Origin: Agelaius tricolor
Lineage: Eukaryota > Chordata > Aves > Passeriformes > Icteridae
Assembly (NCBI GenBank): GCA_023055355.1
Contig: JALJCS010000004.1
Span: 20,961,744-21,025,743, forward strand
Direction: 5' to 3'
Length of the DNA stretch: 64,000 nucleotides
In this document: positions 9,401 to 23,200 of the stretch, one piece after another
How the letters are laid out: the number at the start of each line of letters is the position of its first letter
Numbering within the stretch: position 1 is the stretch's first letter
Program-made: the position numbers and the translations under genes
Notes under the pieces: generated by a model
The model's input: only the letters and a program-made list of their open reading frames with translations
Database searches by the model: none
Told to the model about the DNA's origin: nothing

Positions 9401-11257
9401 GTGAGTGCCCTTCTCTTGGCGGCCGGCGGCGGGCCGAGGCCTTTCCCGGCGGCGGGCGGTGTCCACCGGCGGCCTGTGCCCCTCGCTCGCCCCTTTTCCT
9501 CCCTCTCTCCCTCCCTACATCTCTCGGTCCCCTCGTGCCTGGTCCTACCGCGGCCCCTCTGCTCGTGGGCTGTGTCCGGCTGAGGCGGCAGGTTTGGGTT
9601 ATGCTGCGCCGCAGTCCCTCCACCGGAGTCGGGGCTCGACAGGAGGGGGCCAGGGACCCTCGTTAGCCTGTGGGAGGCGGAGGAGAAGTGAGTCGGGAGC
9701 TGCAGCGTGGCGGCAAGGGAGCCCTGGCCCGCCTGCCGTAGTGTGTTCCCTGTGCCGGTGTCCCAACCCCTGCGCCTGGGTCCCGCCGGCAGCCTGGGCG
9801 GCGCTGCCCGATGCTGCAGGCCCCGCTGGCAGCCGTGTCCTGCCCGTCTGCGACGCCGCTGACCCCCCAGGGCAGCCCCCTGCCCACACCAGGCTCGCAC
9901 CTCCAGTCGCGGTCCGGAGCCGGAGACGAACGTAAACTTTGACTTTTCTGTTTCCTTCCCGTGCAGGGACGTGTCGCCATCCAGCCTGGCGGCAGGGTGT
10001 GGGCGTTGCTGCTGGGGATGACTCTAAAACAGGCTGGGTTTAGGTCACTCTGAAATTCGGGTTTGACAGCGTTTCTTGCCTAAAATAGGAATCAAGTGCA
10101 CTTCGTGCGTTTGAAACTTTTCTTTCCGCTCTTAGTTGGAGCAGCTTCATTACCAGAGATGTACATAACTGGGTAAAATACTGTTCTTTAGGACAGGAAT
10201 CCTGTTCGTTTTGTTGCTTGTGTGGGACCAAAAAACTACCTTCATTTTAAGAGGGTCATAAACACTAAAAGCCTCAGTAAAATGCAGACACTGAGTTTCT
10301 TAAGAGTGCCTTTGTGGCCTGCAGAACTTAAAAAAAATTAAAATGTGAAAAATCAGGTACCCTACTCCCATATTAATCATAACAGAAAGACATTTTGTGA
10401 TATTTAGGTGCTTGAAAATGCTCTTTACAGTTTTATCTGCATTCTTGAGAATATATGTGTATTTTGAAAGAGAAAATCTGTTTTGTTTGGTTGTATGTGT
10501 CTATATTTAAATCATAAAATACTCAGTGTTGAGAAGACCACTGCCACTTAACATGTTTTACATAGTCTCTTCCTGTAGTTTCCTTTTCAAAGTCCACATG
10601 GTTTATTGACAGCATTGGAGTTAGACCTCTGGGGGAGTGTTTTGCATTAAGAAAGGGGGATGGATGTGCAAGCAATTCAGTGGTCTAGATGTTTTAGACA
10701 ATGCTAAAATAATATGAAATAGGAGTGCTTAATACTGAGTGATGGTCTGCCTAAAATGTGCAGGAGAGCACATTGTTTCTAAGTCACTGTATCATACTTG
10801 CCTCATAACTATATTGCAACTTAACTTCGCATCTGCCTGTCTTCTGATGATCACAATTTTCATTCCTAACAAGGTTAACAGTGTCTACTGTAGGCAAAGA
10901 AGAATATTCTGATATGTAGAATGGCCTTGGGGCCATCCTTCCGTCCTTTTTTGCTTCCTTCAACCATTCTTCCAAAGCTTTCCTGTGCTAAGCTGAGGCT
11001 GATGTAGACTCTTAAAATTTTCTATCTGTTCTAAAGACCCTAGGGCCTGGAAAAGCCATAGGCTGTCTCTACATTTTATAAGCCACCCACAGGTGTTAAG
11101 ACATACTAAGACAAGAGACCTAGCTGAGTTTTGGAGTGCCTTTTCTTGCCTTGGTTTAATCCAGGGCTTTGATTGTTGAGATTTCCATAGCAGTTAATAC
11201 CCAGTGTTCATTCCTTGATTGGTTTTAAAATACAGCTTTTAACTTTTTGATTTCTAG
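9401..11257 (+). other. TUT7: TUT7 intron 1
   Basis: The first 550 bases are the rest of the CpG island; the remainder is unique AT-rich sequence. The acceptor is TTTTTGATTTCTAG at 11257. No repeats or RNA genes are recognised. Confidence 0.6.
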
Positions 11258-11288
11258 GTGGGAATCGCTGAATTGAACAGCAATAACC

Positions 11289-14200
11289 ATGGGAGATGCT
11301 GCAAAACCTTGCTTTGCCAAACAAAATAAGGAACAGGAAACTTTGTATCCAGAAGAATTAAAAGAAAGTCCCTTACAGATAGGCTACCAAGTCATGGATG
11401 AATATGGAAGTGGCTGTAGCAATAAAATAGATACCAGCCTGCAAAAGAAAAAGGGATCTCCAGGTCATTATGGAAGCAGTCCCAGGCGAGGGCCACGAAG
11501 TGTTTTGAGTAGCCCAAATTCGCTTAAAAACACAGCTTACTGTCAAGGGTCAAAGTTAAGTGATATCCAAAGAGACCACATGAAGAAGTGGGGATCTGAT
11601 GATCACCATGGTACTTCTGACACCTGGAGAGAGTACCGTTCTGCTGCCTGGATTCCTGGGCATGGCAGGACAAGAAAGGACTCTTTTCACGAGGTTGAAG
11701 GTTCTGGAAACAGAAATGTAAGACGACAACTTCAGGAAGATTTAATGAGCAAAGATGTGCCGGACATGCAGAAAGGAAGTTCTGGTAATCACATTTCTTT
11801 GTTTTGCATAGCTATCCAGTAAAGTAGCTTACTACATGTGTTACTGAAAAGTAAAATTTCAAGATTCACTATTAAAGCAAAAAAGTGGTTTTGTTCTGTC
11901 ATGTATTGCAAACTATTGACTGTTCTGTACTTCTAGCACTTCAGACAAATTGTTACAGCAAATAATACAGAACTTGTTTTATAGATTGTGTTGTCTTTAT
12001 AGTTTAGCCTGTGAGTGATAGGAGTAAGTAGATTGCAGCATCTGTGTAGTGTCCCTGTTTGTTGTTTTTCCCATACAATTTGATGGATCTGTCAAGGCTG
12101 GTGAGAGATCTTTCAATTAAGCTGATAACAGGGTCAGATTTTTGGAGCTTCCAATGAGGTCTTTAACAATGTGTTGAAGATTGAAGGCAATGCCGTGTCA
12201 GTGTTGTGAGAACTCAGTACAGCAGTAACATGAGTCTAGTTCTTCGTATATATTTAACTTCCCTGTGAGCAGTTGGCACTAATACTCAGAGTACAAACCC
12301 AAAGCATTGAAATGTCAGGAACGACAGCCCTAAGGGAGGGTGAAGTGATTGATACAATAGTATTTTCATTGAATGCAAGTAAAGCAGAAAGAGGAAGCTT
12401 AAATAATATAGAGAATATAACTTGTGTGTGATGCTGCTAGCATGGAATGCCAGTTGACAAGAAACCTGTCTTATTTTATTTGAGTGGGAGCCAAAGACAA
12501 TAGTGATCAGACCCTCTGCTGAGAAGAAGAGCTCTGGCTGGTTGACACTAGGAAGTCCAGCAATTAAATGTCCTTTCCTGTGGGAAAGCTAGTAAGCTGT
12601 CACTAAAAAGAAACTGCGAACAGATTCCCAGGGTCTCTCATTGTTAGAAGTAAGCTGCACACAGCTCAGCCTCATCTCTCTCATGAGGAGAGAGCAGGAT
12701 GTTTTCACAGATTTTTTCTTCAGTTAAAGTTTTCTTTAGTTTCTTCTTTTACTGGATGTAATGGACTTTTTTCTGTGAAACTTCAGGAACTCACCGAAAT
12801 AGATTTTTGGAACCACTGGCAATTATACTTGAGAACTTGAGAGAAGTGAGCTACCGATTACAGGAATGGGCATGTGTCTCTTAAAAGAGGAATTACAATA
12901 ATTGGTGTGCAGTTTAAATCTTGGGGGTCAGATTTGGAACAAATAATATACTGTAAGCATTTGAAAGGTAACAAAGATAAGAAGTAGTAAGTATGCATTT
13001 TTTACTAAAGGTATGCCAAGCCCTAATTTTTTTATTTAAAATAGGCATCAGTCCCCTGTGGACATGGGAAAGGCAGTTGGTAGGTGTTGCTTGTACTAGT
13101 ACTGTACTACTTTGGATACTCTTATGTGACAGTTCTGTAAGTAAACTAGTGGAAAATTGTCTGGATTCAATTAATGTAAGAGACTTGCAGAGCTAATTAG
13201 GTAACTATACTCAGAAACTACTGAAGATTTTGTCAGTTAAAGAAAGTAGTGAATGAACATCTAGTGAGTGAGGATTCTATTCCATTCAATGTTTGTTATA
13301 CTACTGCAATGATGAATGAAGACAGCAGACCTATTAATAGTGTGCTCTGAAAATTGAATATGCTGTGGAGCTGGTAGGAATGGAATGCTGGAAAGCAGGA
13401 AGGTCGATTGAAATAACTTTGCACAGTTGGAGAAATGACCTACATATAGGATGAAATACAAAGGATATGTAAATGCCGTTGTTTAAGGCGGAATATTAGC
13501 TGTACAAATAAAGGAGGAAAAGTTACCATAAAGTAATATTTTTTTGGAGAAGAATCTGAAGTGATAGTGAATCAGAAGATGATAATGAGTAGTCATTATC
13601 ATGGGGTTGTGAGACATGAAAAATGGCTCACAGTCTGAAGTACCCCTTTTTCTGAGTAGTCCTCCATCTAGTTTTGACACCCCACTTGTATGAATAAAAT
13701 GGAAGCCGTGCAAAGAAAAGCAAGAAGGTTGTCAAGATATGTAGGAAACAGAAGCTATTCAAACTGTAAACAATGCCCAATATTTCTGCAAAATGAAGAG
13801 GGTAGGGAGGCATATTAACAATCGTCTGTGTAGGAAGCTGTAAAAAGCTGATGTAGTAAACTATATTGTTTCTTTCCAGTAGATGGGACACAAAGCAATG
13901 GGCCTAAAATTGAGCAAGAAAGATTCAGATGAGGAATAAAGGTCAAGTTTCTAAAGGTAAAGCTAGGGAGGTTCTGGAGAGGTTGTCTGGACAGCTCATG
14001 GAAAAGGTACTTGAAAGCCTTTAAGAACAGGTTAGGTGAGCATTGCTCAGATTTGACAGAGTTCGTTTCATCCTGCTGTGAAGCACAGGCATAGTATAGC
14101 TCACCTCTTGCGGTCCCTTCAGAAGTTCTGTGTCAAGTAGCAAAATTACTGAAAATGTTTCTTCTAGCATTTACTTGAAATATTTTGTGCAGTTGTCCTT

Positions 14201-17200
14201 TTCATTGCCTTCATGTCTTTTTTTTATTGTAGCTCATAAGGAAGCTTACCAAATCTCTCAGACACTAGTCTTTAGTACTTTATTTAATCATTAACCTATA
14301 ATTAGATTGTCACTGTTGTACCTACCAAATATTAGAGGTATTTATTTAGTTTGTAAATTTTTTTTAAGTTACTTGGTGGCTACTGAAATAATTGATAAGT
14401 AGGTAGTTGTCACAGGCTTTTCTGTGAGAACATTGATATATACCTCCAAGTTCTATCCACACTGATTAGTTAAAAAATGTAGTGAAACAGATGTGGCCCA
14501 TCTTAGGAATTTCAGCAGAAGTGTCGATGCAAAAATGTAGCATGTGGGGAAGGTTCAGAAGTTCGGACTTCTATTTCTGCTCCCTAGAGATTCCTTTGGA
14601 GTACTGCTTCTACACTCAGTTAGGCCTAAACTCTCTTTATTGCTGCTTAAACTTGTGCTACTGCTGAAAGAAAGAAATTATATTACCATCTTTGCCCTGA
14701 TACTGTTTACACCACTAATACATGCATGCTGCATAGTGAACTGAATCAAATAACTGGTCACAAATACACAACTCTGTTGCTACCCTTTTGCCAGTCATTA
14801 GAGACAAAAATTGTGGTCATGAGAAAGAAATTTTTTAAAGGTATTTGGAAGAGGAGGGGTTTTTTTTTGCTTTTTTTAATTACTACAAATTAAATCCTCA
14901 TGCTATGATAAAAGTTTGGGAGTCTAAGGAAGTGGCATAAACTTCCTTAGAAGAAGGGAACTTTAGAAATCCCAGGCATTGGGACATCCTGTATAGCTGT
15001 ACAAGTGAAAGGCAAGGTGTGAAAATCTGATGTGTATATTTATTCCTGAGATGAATTTTACAGGTGTTGGCTTTGGGTCAATAGCAGCTTCTACTTCAAA
15101 AATTTGCTTAAAAGTAGAAGTGGTATTTAGCTTAATTTGTTCCAGACCTTTTGCTGTAAACACAGCAAGCTTTTTAAGCCTTATTATTATAATAATGATG
15201 ACAGTTTTACATCTTTATTAAAGCAATATGCACATACTTAGCAAGTCCATTCTTTAGACTCTGTAGCCAGCAGTGGTGCTTACTTTTTTCCACTTGTTTA
15301 TTTAATATTGTGAAGGTAGTACTGATCCATATACTGGTTTAGCTGAAAGGTAAATTACATTATCAGTGGTAATAATTCTTTGTTAATAAATTGTCATATA
15401 TGAGCTAAGCCACAACAGTGCCATACCAGAGTGCTACTAGGTCATATAAATCATTCAAATTGGACTACACTTTTTAATTCTGTCATACTTTTAGTCTAGC
15501 TTATTTGTCTACCAAAGCCTAGCCAGGCATCCCAAAATCTTTGGACATATTCTGTATTATCGGTGTAATGACATACAGGTGTATCTATTGCATTTAGTTC
15601 TATTTTTTTTTTGCCAGTTTTAACAGAAGTATCTAAATAAGGTAATTTTCTTCAGTGGAACAAATTAATTTATTTATTTGTAGTTTGGGACAAAGGTACT
15701 ATAGATTGTGATACTAGTATACACTTATCATTATCCAACTTGCACAGGACAAATTGTGAAACCAAACCAGGTAGGTGCATTGTGCTTTCTTTGACTCTCA
15801 AGTAGAATGTTAATTAAGGAAAAAAAAAATTAAATGCTGTGTGGCAATCTGCAGTTATTTGACATGTTTCCTCTCAAAATTCTTTATAAGAAATGAAGAA
15901 GCTTAGAAAACCAAGAAGATTGAGAAGAACGAGAAAAAATGAGTGTGATCATGATGAAGTGGAAGATCCAGTCATAGATGAATCTGTGCTGTCAGCAAAA
16001 GAACTTCTGGGACTGCAGCAAGCTGAAGAACGCTTGAAACGAGACTACATTTATAGACTGAAGAAGGTGCTGCTGTCTTTACTTGTACAGATAGACCTCT
16101 CCTATTTTTTGCACTTTTGTATATTCTAGATGGTACACTTAGTTACAGAAGTTTAGTTACAGAATTTAAGTAACGATATTGCTGTTAATGAATGGTAGAA
16201 AAAAGAGGGTTTTCCTTTTGGGGTTTTTTGCTAAAACATTGCTAACAGTTCAAGCTCAAAAAAATGGCTGCTCCTTTAGTTCTTGAAATTACATCAGATC
16301 TTAATTAAATTGCTGGAGTAGTTGTTTCTTCAATTAATATATTCTTCCATGGGCATTGGGTATTTTCTCCTGTAAACGATAAGGTGTTGGGTGTGATTGA
16401 TATGATATCATTCTTCTGACATTATATTTGATGTGCAAACTTTTTGATGGCAAGAAGTGAAGAAAGCTAAAGTGAGTGAGTATACATTTCAGAGTTAATC
16501 CATTGAACTTAGCGAGAGTACTGAATGAAGTGAAAATAGTACTTTTATATCTATTTTAAGGGTGTTTTTTTACTATCTTTATTTTAGCAACCTCGAAGCT
16601 ACCCATCAGCAAAATATACCTGCAAGTTGTGTGATGTTCTGATTGAGTCAGTGGCTTTTGCTCATAAGCATATTAAAGAAAAAAGACACAAGAAAAGCTT
16701 AAAGGTGAGTTTAGCCCAAGAAAAAAGTATAAATTGTAGTTTAATGAAACCTTTGTTACCCCATTAAAAATTATGAAACTGCACTACTCTTAAAACCATT
16801 CCACATTTAGCTTTTACCATGTTTCAATCTTTTTAAAATCTGTTGTATAGTGATACTAATGAAAACAGTAAGCTTGGGACCTGGACTTTGCAATGAGCAG
16901 TAGGAATAAGCAAATAAAGTTGGTATGGAAGAATTAGAAGCTATAGCTTATATGTCAGAATTAATATTTCAGTTCAGAAATACTGCAAAAATTAAGCACC
17001 TGTGGAGTATTACAGATTTGTTTATATGTAAAGGAAATAGGTTTGTTTTGAGCATAAGCTTCAAAATAACTTCCAGCATAACATCAATTTTACCTTTTTT
17101 TTTAACATCTACTTTCTCTGCTTGAAGTGGACAAAAATATGTCTTATGCAGATTTTCTGTTTCTTCCTCTTTAGCTCCTGCCTTTTCACACTTCATAGGT

Positions 17201-20200
17201 GTTGAAAGAATTGGTGATTTTTTTTTTAAATGTGCCAAATACATATACATATATATATCTCTGAATGTTACTGAAGCCTCCTGGAGTATCAGATTCTTTA
17301 TTGCTTCCAATTATCTACATTACCTGGAAAATTTGTGGTGGTGGTATTACATGGGATGAGTTGTTGGCATTCATTTTAGCATGTAAAGCAACTCACGAAA
17401 CTCATTAAAACATTGGTCTTATCTTGAAAGGAAAAGCAAGAAGAAGAACTGCTGACTGCTCTTCCTCCTCCAACGCCTTCCCAGATACAAGCTATTGGTG
17501 TTGCTATTGAAAATGTTGTGCAGGAGTTTGGCTTAAGTAATGAAGATCTAGAAGAAAGGCTTAACATTAAAACAATGATGGAAAACTTGCTGCGTCAAAA
17601 ATTGCCAGGTATTATTTGCAATTTAAGTGCTAGATATGCCAACTTATTAAAAGCAAAATAACAACAAAAACTGAACAAAAAAGAAATCAACCAAAAAAAA
17701 TCCCCAACAGCTTATGAAATGAAAACTGAATTAAAAACCTTGGCTCTCTAAATTCTAAAACAGCATGTTTAGTTACTAGTCGGTTGAACAACTTGATGTA
17801 GCAATATAAACCTGTTCCAGAATTAAATTACAATGGTCTTCGTGACCCAAACAGGCCTGTAGTAAAAAGTGAAGATAAAAAGGATGTGGGAAGGATTTGA
17901 CCTTCATGATAAGCCTTTACCAACAATAGCATGGGAGGCAGGATTTAGTAACAGTTCAGGGCTTTGAAGACCTTTTTTCTTTTCCTGTGCTTACCAAAAC
18001 CAGGTGTAGGTTTAAGATCTATTAGCAATGCTGTAAGTAGCTACAGACTTAGAGTTAGGCATAGTGTAAATGAAGTATAATTCTTTTTGTTGCAGAGTGT
18101 TCATTAAGATTATATGGCTCCTCCTATAGCAGATTTGGCTTCAAAACTTCAGACTTAAACATAGATACCCAGTTTCCTGCCAATGTAAGTAAGGCCATTT
18201 TATTAAGTATGTGTTAGTGGTTTTGAATGTGGTTTTTTGGGGTTTTGCATCTTCATGTAGACTATATTGTAAATATATTTTTATAGTGTGGTAGTAACAC
18301 TTATTATAAAAGCCCCTTGGGTAAAACAGAGGCAGTCTGGTCTTAAAATAACATTCTTCATAGAACAGTAGTCATCAGGCAGTGTAATACATCTTTGTGT
18401 TTTGTTGAAACTTCTTCTGAAAACACTTAAAACATCTGTACTCTAGCAATCCTCTGAGACAGATGATTATTTATATTCTCTAACAGCTGGAAAAAATAAC
18501 ACTTCTGTGATTTTGTTTCAGTACTGATCCTGGCTTTGTACTGATATATTCACATATGCACATTTTGACTACTAGGTTATATCTGAGCCATGAAACTCAT
18601 GGTTATTTGTATGTGGAGTAATTTAAGGTTTTTATTTGTCATGTTAATTGTTTTTATGCGTCTCTGTGCTTGAACATTGAAAAGGAATTAAGGACATGAT
18701 TCCATACTTAAACTTACTCATTCTGTAGTTGATTTGGCAGTCACATTGTTAGAATTTAACATTTCCTTTAGGAAACCGAGAATGATCTAAGTTCATAAAG
18801 TGCATAGAATTCTAAAAAGTCATAATTCCAGTCTTTAACATGATGTAGGTCCACTGTGTCAGAATGCAGTGATATTTAAGCACACTGAAACAATAATTCT
18901 GTTGATGGGGGTTTTCTTACCATAACCAAATCTTTGATAGAGGAAAAAACTTCAGGAACAATTTCCTTCAAAGCAAGCAGAGCTCATGTTCCTTTTGATG
19001 CAACTTAATAATAGTGAAGTACATGTAGAGGTGGTTTTAAATTTGAGTTGTAGAAAATCACTCTCTTGACAGGTGGTTGATACAAAACCAGCTTTATTCC
19101 TTTTATTGACAGATGACTCAACCAGATGTTCTCTTAATTGTGCAAGAAAGTCTCCAGAACAGTGGTAAGAAAAAATTGCTGCCTTGTCAATTTCGTTAAA
19201 CTATTCCTGTTTAGTATTGTTGAATTTCACCTCTGCTGAGCAGGTGTATCACATGCTATTTGTTTTTTAGAAAGATATGAGACTGAATAATACTGCAGAA
19301 AAGAATACATTAGGAAAACTACTTTTGGTTTGACATTCATTATTACAAGGGCTGAAGTCCTCTTATTTTTGATGATGTGAGAAATTTCTAGGGAGGCTTT
19401 CTTCTACATTATGAGTGAAGATGTCATTACACGTGAGGTAGACTCTGCTGTCCTTCCCCGCCTGCTCTATTAGCCATTCCTTGTACAGAAAGCAGCCAAA
19501 GTTCTTTAACATACGTAACAGAAACCCAGTAATGTACTTTCACATTGTGGTCTCTTTTCCTGTAATTACCTGCACGTGTCTGTCAGTGCACATGATGGCC
19601 TTGATGACTGCATACAGGCACATGGGTTTTTTCAGATAGCTTAGCTCTGCGCATTAATACAAGGAAATAAAGTTTAAGATCCTTTAAGAAACTGCCCTAA
19701 CTCAAACCAATTCAAGCATATGCAGACAAGAAAAAAAAAGAAAATATTGGGCAGGGGGGAGGAAAACTCTATTATTTTTAAATGCAGATTGCAAAAAGTA
19801 GTTTCACTGTTTTCTTGCCTTGCTTTATGCCCACAGATGGGAAACCACACCATATGATTCAAAACATGTCTGTTTACTGACCTAGATTTTCGCAGTGGCA
19901 TCCCCACCATCATTGTATGTGCATTTTATTATCTGGACCATTATGGTCTTTGAGAATGGGGTTATTTTTAAGTTTGATTAGAGGAAGAAGACCCAGATCT
20001 CATAAGAAATTAGGATCACTGTTGTATCACAAAAGCAAGTAATATTTGCATTAACATGTTGTGCAGAGTCTTCTCTGTGAGTGAGAAGATACAAGAATAG
20101 AGTATTAAATGTTTGATGTGCCTCAGCTGCAAAAGCAAGATAATTTTCAGTGAAATTAGGTGTCCAGTTGGCTAAGTAATATCACAAAAATATTGTCATT

Positions 20201-23200
20201 TCAGAATTTTTGAGTAAAGTATCTAAAATTGTTTGACAGTTTCCTCCCCTCCTGGCCCAGTGAAACCATAGTTTATCAAAAATTAAGTCTAGTTTGGATC
20301 AAATCAGCACCACTAAGAGAAGGGACTAGGGAGGCTGACAGCTGAATGATATAAAGAATAAGAAAAAAAAGAGAAAAAGCATAGCAAAAGGATATCATGT
20401 AGGAAAGCCTGTTCTATATTTACATAAAAGATTGTCAGATAACCAGGGAAAAGTTTCTTTCTATATAGTAGTGATGTAACACTGTTGGTTTTTTTTTTTT
20501 ATTTTTCACACTAATATTGTTCCATAGGTGTTATAGGTCTCTCTGCATGCCTCAATTACTGAAGCCAGCTCTTAACAAAAATATACCTCCTTAATTTTAC
20601 CTACAGTATATATATGAATTTTGAAAAGTTCTGGTTTTTCTCAGTGTTTTCCTAACAGTCCTTCATGTATAGACAATATTCTTCTTATCACATGTACTTT
20701 ATTTTTCTCAATATAAGTCATTATATCAGAAGCTGAAATTCTACCTGTACTCCTCTAGTTCAGGTAGACGTATTTCATGATGTTGATAAAAAATACGTAG
20801 TTCAACGTATTTTTTATCAACATCATGCTTAATGTGGCTTCTTCTTTTTCTTTTTCCCATTTAGAATCTTTTACGGAAGTTGATGCAGATTTCCATGCTA
20901 GAGTACCAGTGGTGGTGTGCAGAGAAAAGCAAAGGTCTCGGTTGTCACTTTGTGTGTTCTAATAGTATATAGCAATGTAAATTATATTACCACCTGATAA
21001 ATGACGTTTCTGTACTAAATTATTACAGTTCCATGGATCTTGAAACACAAACTAACACTCATGGGCAAGTCATTCCTAGCCTAGAATAAGAGGGTAAGGG
21101 TTGTTCTGTCCTCAGCTGTGTATTTCCCAACCCCTTCAACCATTATGGCTTCCAGCATGTACCCTTACCCTTCCATTTGGGATTATTGCTTAAGCAGAAA
21201 CTTTCCTTTCTTATAGGTAGAGTAGATACCATATGAAATTATAGATTTCTGTAAGGATAAGAACAGTTTGCTTAGCTTCGCTTGTATTTTGAGAAAAGTG
21301 AAAAATATTTTATTTTGCCCATTTGATGAATGTCAATTAAGATTCATGAAACATTCTATGAACAGCTACTGATAAAAATATTACCAGTTATTTGGTGCTA
21401 CCTTGATTTTTTGGTGTTTAAAAATATTTTATGTTATGTGAAAACAGCATAGAAACTGATGGTGGGTGTGGTGTGGGAAGACATTTTTGTTTCATGAAGG
21501 AAATGAGCACTGTAACTTTTTCAATTCAGTAAATTAATATTAGAAAAATACTTAAATTTGAATTGTATATTAAAGCACTTGTACAGAAAATTATAATCAC
21601 ATATTCTCAACCTAATTATAAATCTAATTAGTATTGCATGCTGCTTTTCATGCAGAGATGCTGTCTTTGAGAGGCTGTCAAGTCTTTCCCTACAGCCTTC
21701 TGCTACACTGTTCTGTGAGGTGTTTTCTGATCTGTGGATGTTACAAAACCTTAAAGATCTTTCATTTCTTTTTGGATTTTAGTGGCCTTATTTGTAAAGT
21801 GAGTGCAGGGAATGAGAATGCTTGTCTGACAACAAACCATTTGGCTACACTTGGAAAGCTGGAACCTACTATTGTACCTTTAGTGATTGCCTTCAGGTAC
21901 TGGGCAAAGGTGAGAGTCATTTGTACTCCCTTATCTGTGAATAAATATTGAATTAACTTTGATATTATGCCTGTAGTTATCGTTTAGAAAATGATTGTTG
22001 AAACAGCCCTTGAAAAACAGTTGAAATAAGGACATAAGTTTTTATAAATCAATAATAGTATAATTTATAAAATGTACATTTTTGTGTGATAATGTTCCAC
22101 TAAATTTCAAAAATGGAATTTTAAGCTTCTTTCAGTGGAATGCAGACTGTAAGTATCCTGCTCCATTACCAAACCAGTCAGAGGAATGTATAGGAGATGG
22201 AATTGCTAGTTTCTCATAAAAATGAAAAAAAATGAAAAAACTGTTGGTCTCTATTGTAGATGAAAACAACCTTGGGAATTAACATAACTTTTGAAATTGA
22301 TGTGTCTGCAATTAAAATATCAAAAATTGAAAGACTACTGTATCTATGCAGAAGGAGCTATCATTTTTTGCAAATGTGGTCTATGCTGTCTGTTTTGCCA
22401 GTCTGTGTCCTAGGGCTCTTACACTGAAAATGTTATGGTAGCATGGCATACCATAACTGCAGTGAATATGCAGGCCTTGAGAAAAAATTGCATCTGGTAA
22501 GAGCTGAAAGATATCTGAGTTTCTGTAGTATTCAATGTGACTTCTGAACAGTAATTAAAACAATATTTTTCATAGTATCACTTGAAGCTTTAATGGCTGT
22601 ACAATTTGTTTTTACAGTTATGCTGTGTTGATCGTCCTGAAGAGGGAGGCTTGTCACCTTATGTGTTCGCTTTAATGGTTATTTTCTTTCTACAACAGAG
22701 GAAAGAGCCCTTTCTGCCAGTCTATTTGGGATCATGGGTATGTGTACTATTACACTGATTAGTATAAATGAGAGGACCAGTTGCCTATGGTGGTATATAA
22801 TCTGTCAGTTCTATGCTCCTCTGAGCAAGCCATAAGCAAGCCATTTCTGCAGGTTTTAAAAGTGTGAATTCATGTGTGAATTATCATCATTCAAGACTAC
22901 ACTTAACTTTAGTATGCCTGACTGTAAGGTTGCATTTCACAATCCTAGTCACTGGATTAAGCACTCTGTTGCCCCTTCTGTGAATAAGGGGAGGTGGGCA
23001 TTGAATAATGCATTTTGCAACAATTTACTTCCTCATTTTTTTCAGCCTTTCCTCCAGACTGTTGAGAACTCAATCCACATAGCTACATCCCAAAACAACA
23101 TCTTGGAATTTGCCATCTAATTCTCCAAAAAATAGACCATGGTTGGGGAACACACTGGTGCACTAATACCATCAGAAGGGATCGCATTAGGAGTTTACAG

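Larger units (their letters stand above)
9180..9960 (+). promoter_or_regulatory. TUT7: TUT7 CpG-island promoter
   Basis: A sharp switch from AT-rich DNA to very CpG-dense sequence. Three GC boxes (CCGCCCC repeated, about 9249-9267) precede ETS-like sites (GCCGGAAG near 9298, CTTCCG near 9343) and a YY1-like ACAATGGCG at about 9356-9364. There is no TATA box, as expected of a broadly expressed gene. The transcription start cannot be fixed from sequence; the YY1-like site suggests it lies a short way upstream of 9356. Confidence 0.8.
11785..15890 (+). other. TUT7: TUT7 intron 2
   Basis: The 4.1-kb intron is AT-rich. It contains the ancient CR1 remnant (13580-14133) and an 11-bp short-loop inverted repeat at 14923-14951. 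I recognise nothing else: no RNA gene, no second promoter. The donor is TCTG|GTAATC and the acceptor TTCTTTATAAG. Confidence 0.6.
11289..16066 (+). other. TUT7: TUT7 N-terminal region (coding exons 1-2)
   Basis: Residues 1-224, low in recognisable fold and rich in charged and Ser/Gly residues, with PGHYGSSPRRGP and WREYR segments that match vertebrate TUT7. The second coding exon (15891-16066) holds a basic run (KKLRKPRRLRRTRKN) followed by the conserved VIDESVLSAKELLGLQQAEE helix. Its donor (AAG|GTGCTG) is weak; the frame stays open to 16129 without splicing, so intron retention would add a short tail. Confidence 0.85.

Noticed and set aside
9103..9935. Long open frames on both strands in the TUT7 CpG island
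   Set aside because: GC-rich DNA lacks stop codons. The frames have Arg/Pro/Gly/Ala composition only, overlap in several frames and match no protein; a splice donor and promoter elements explain the region better.
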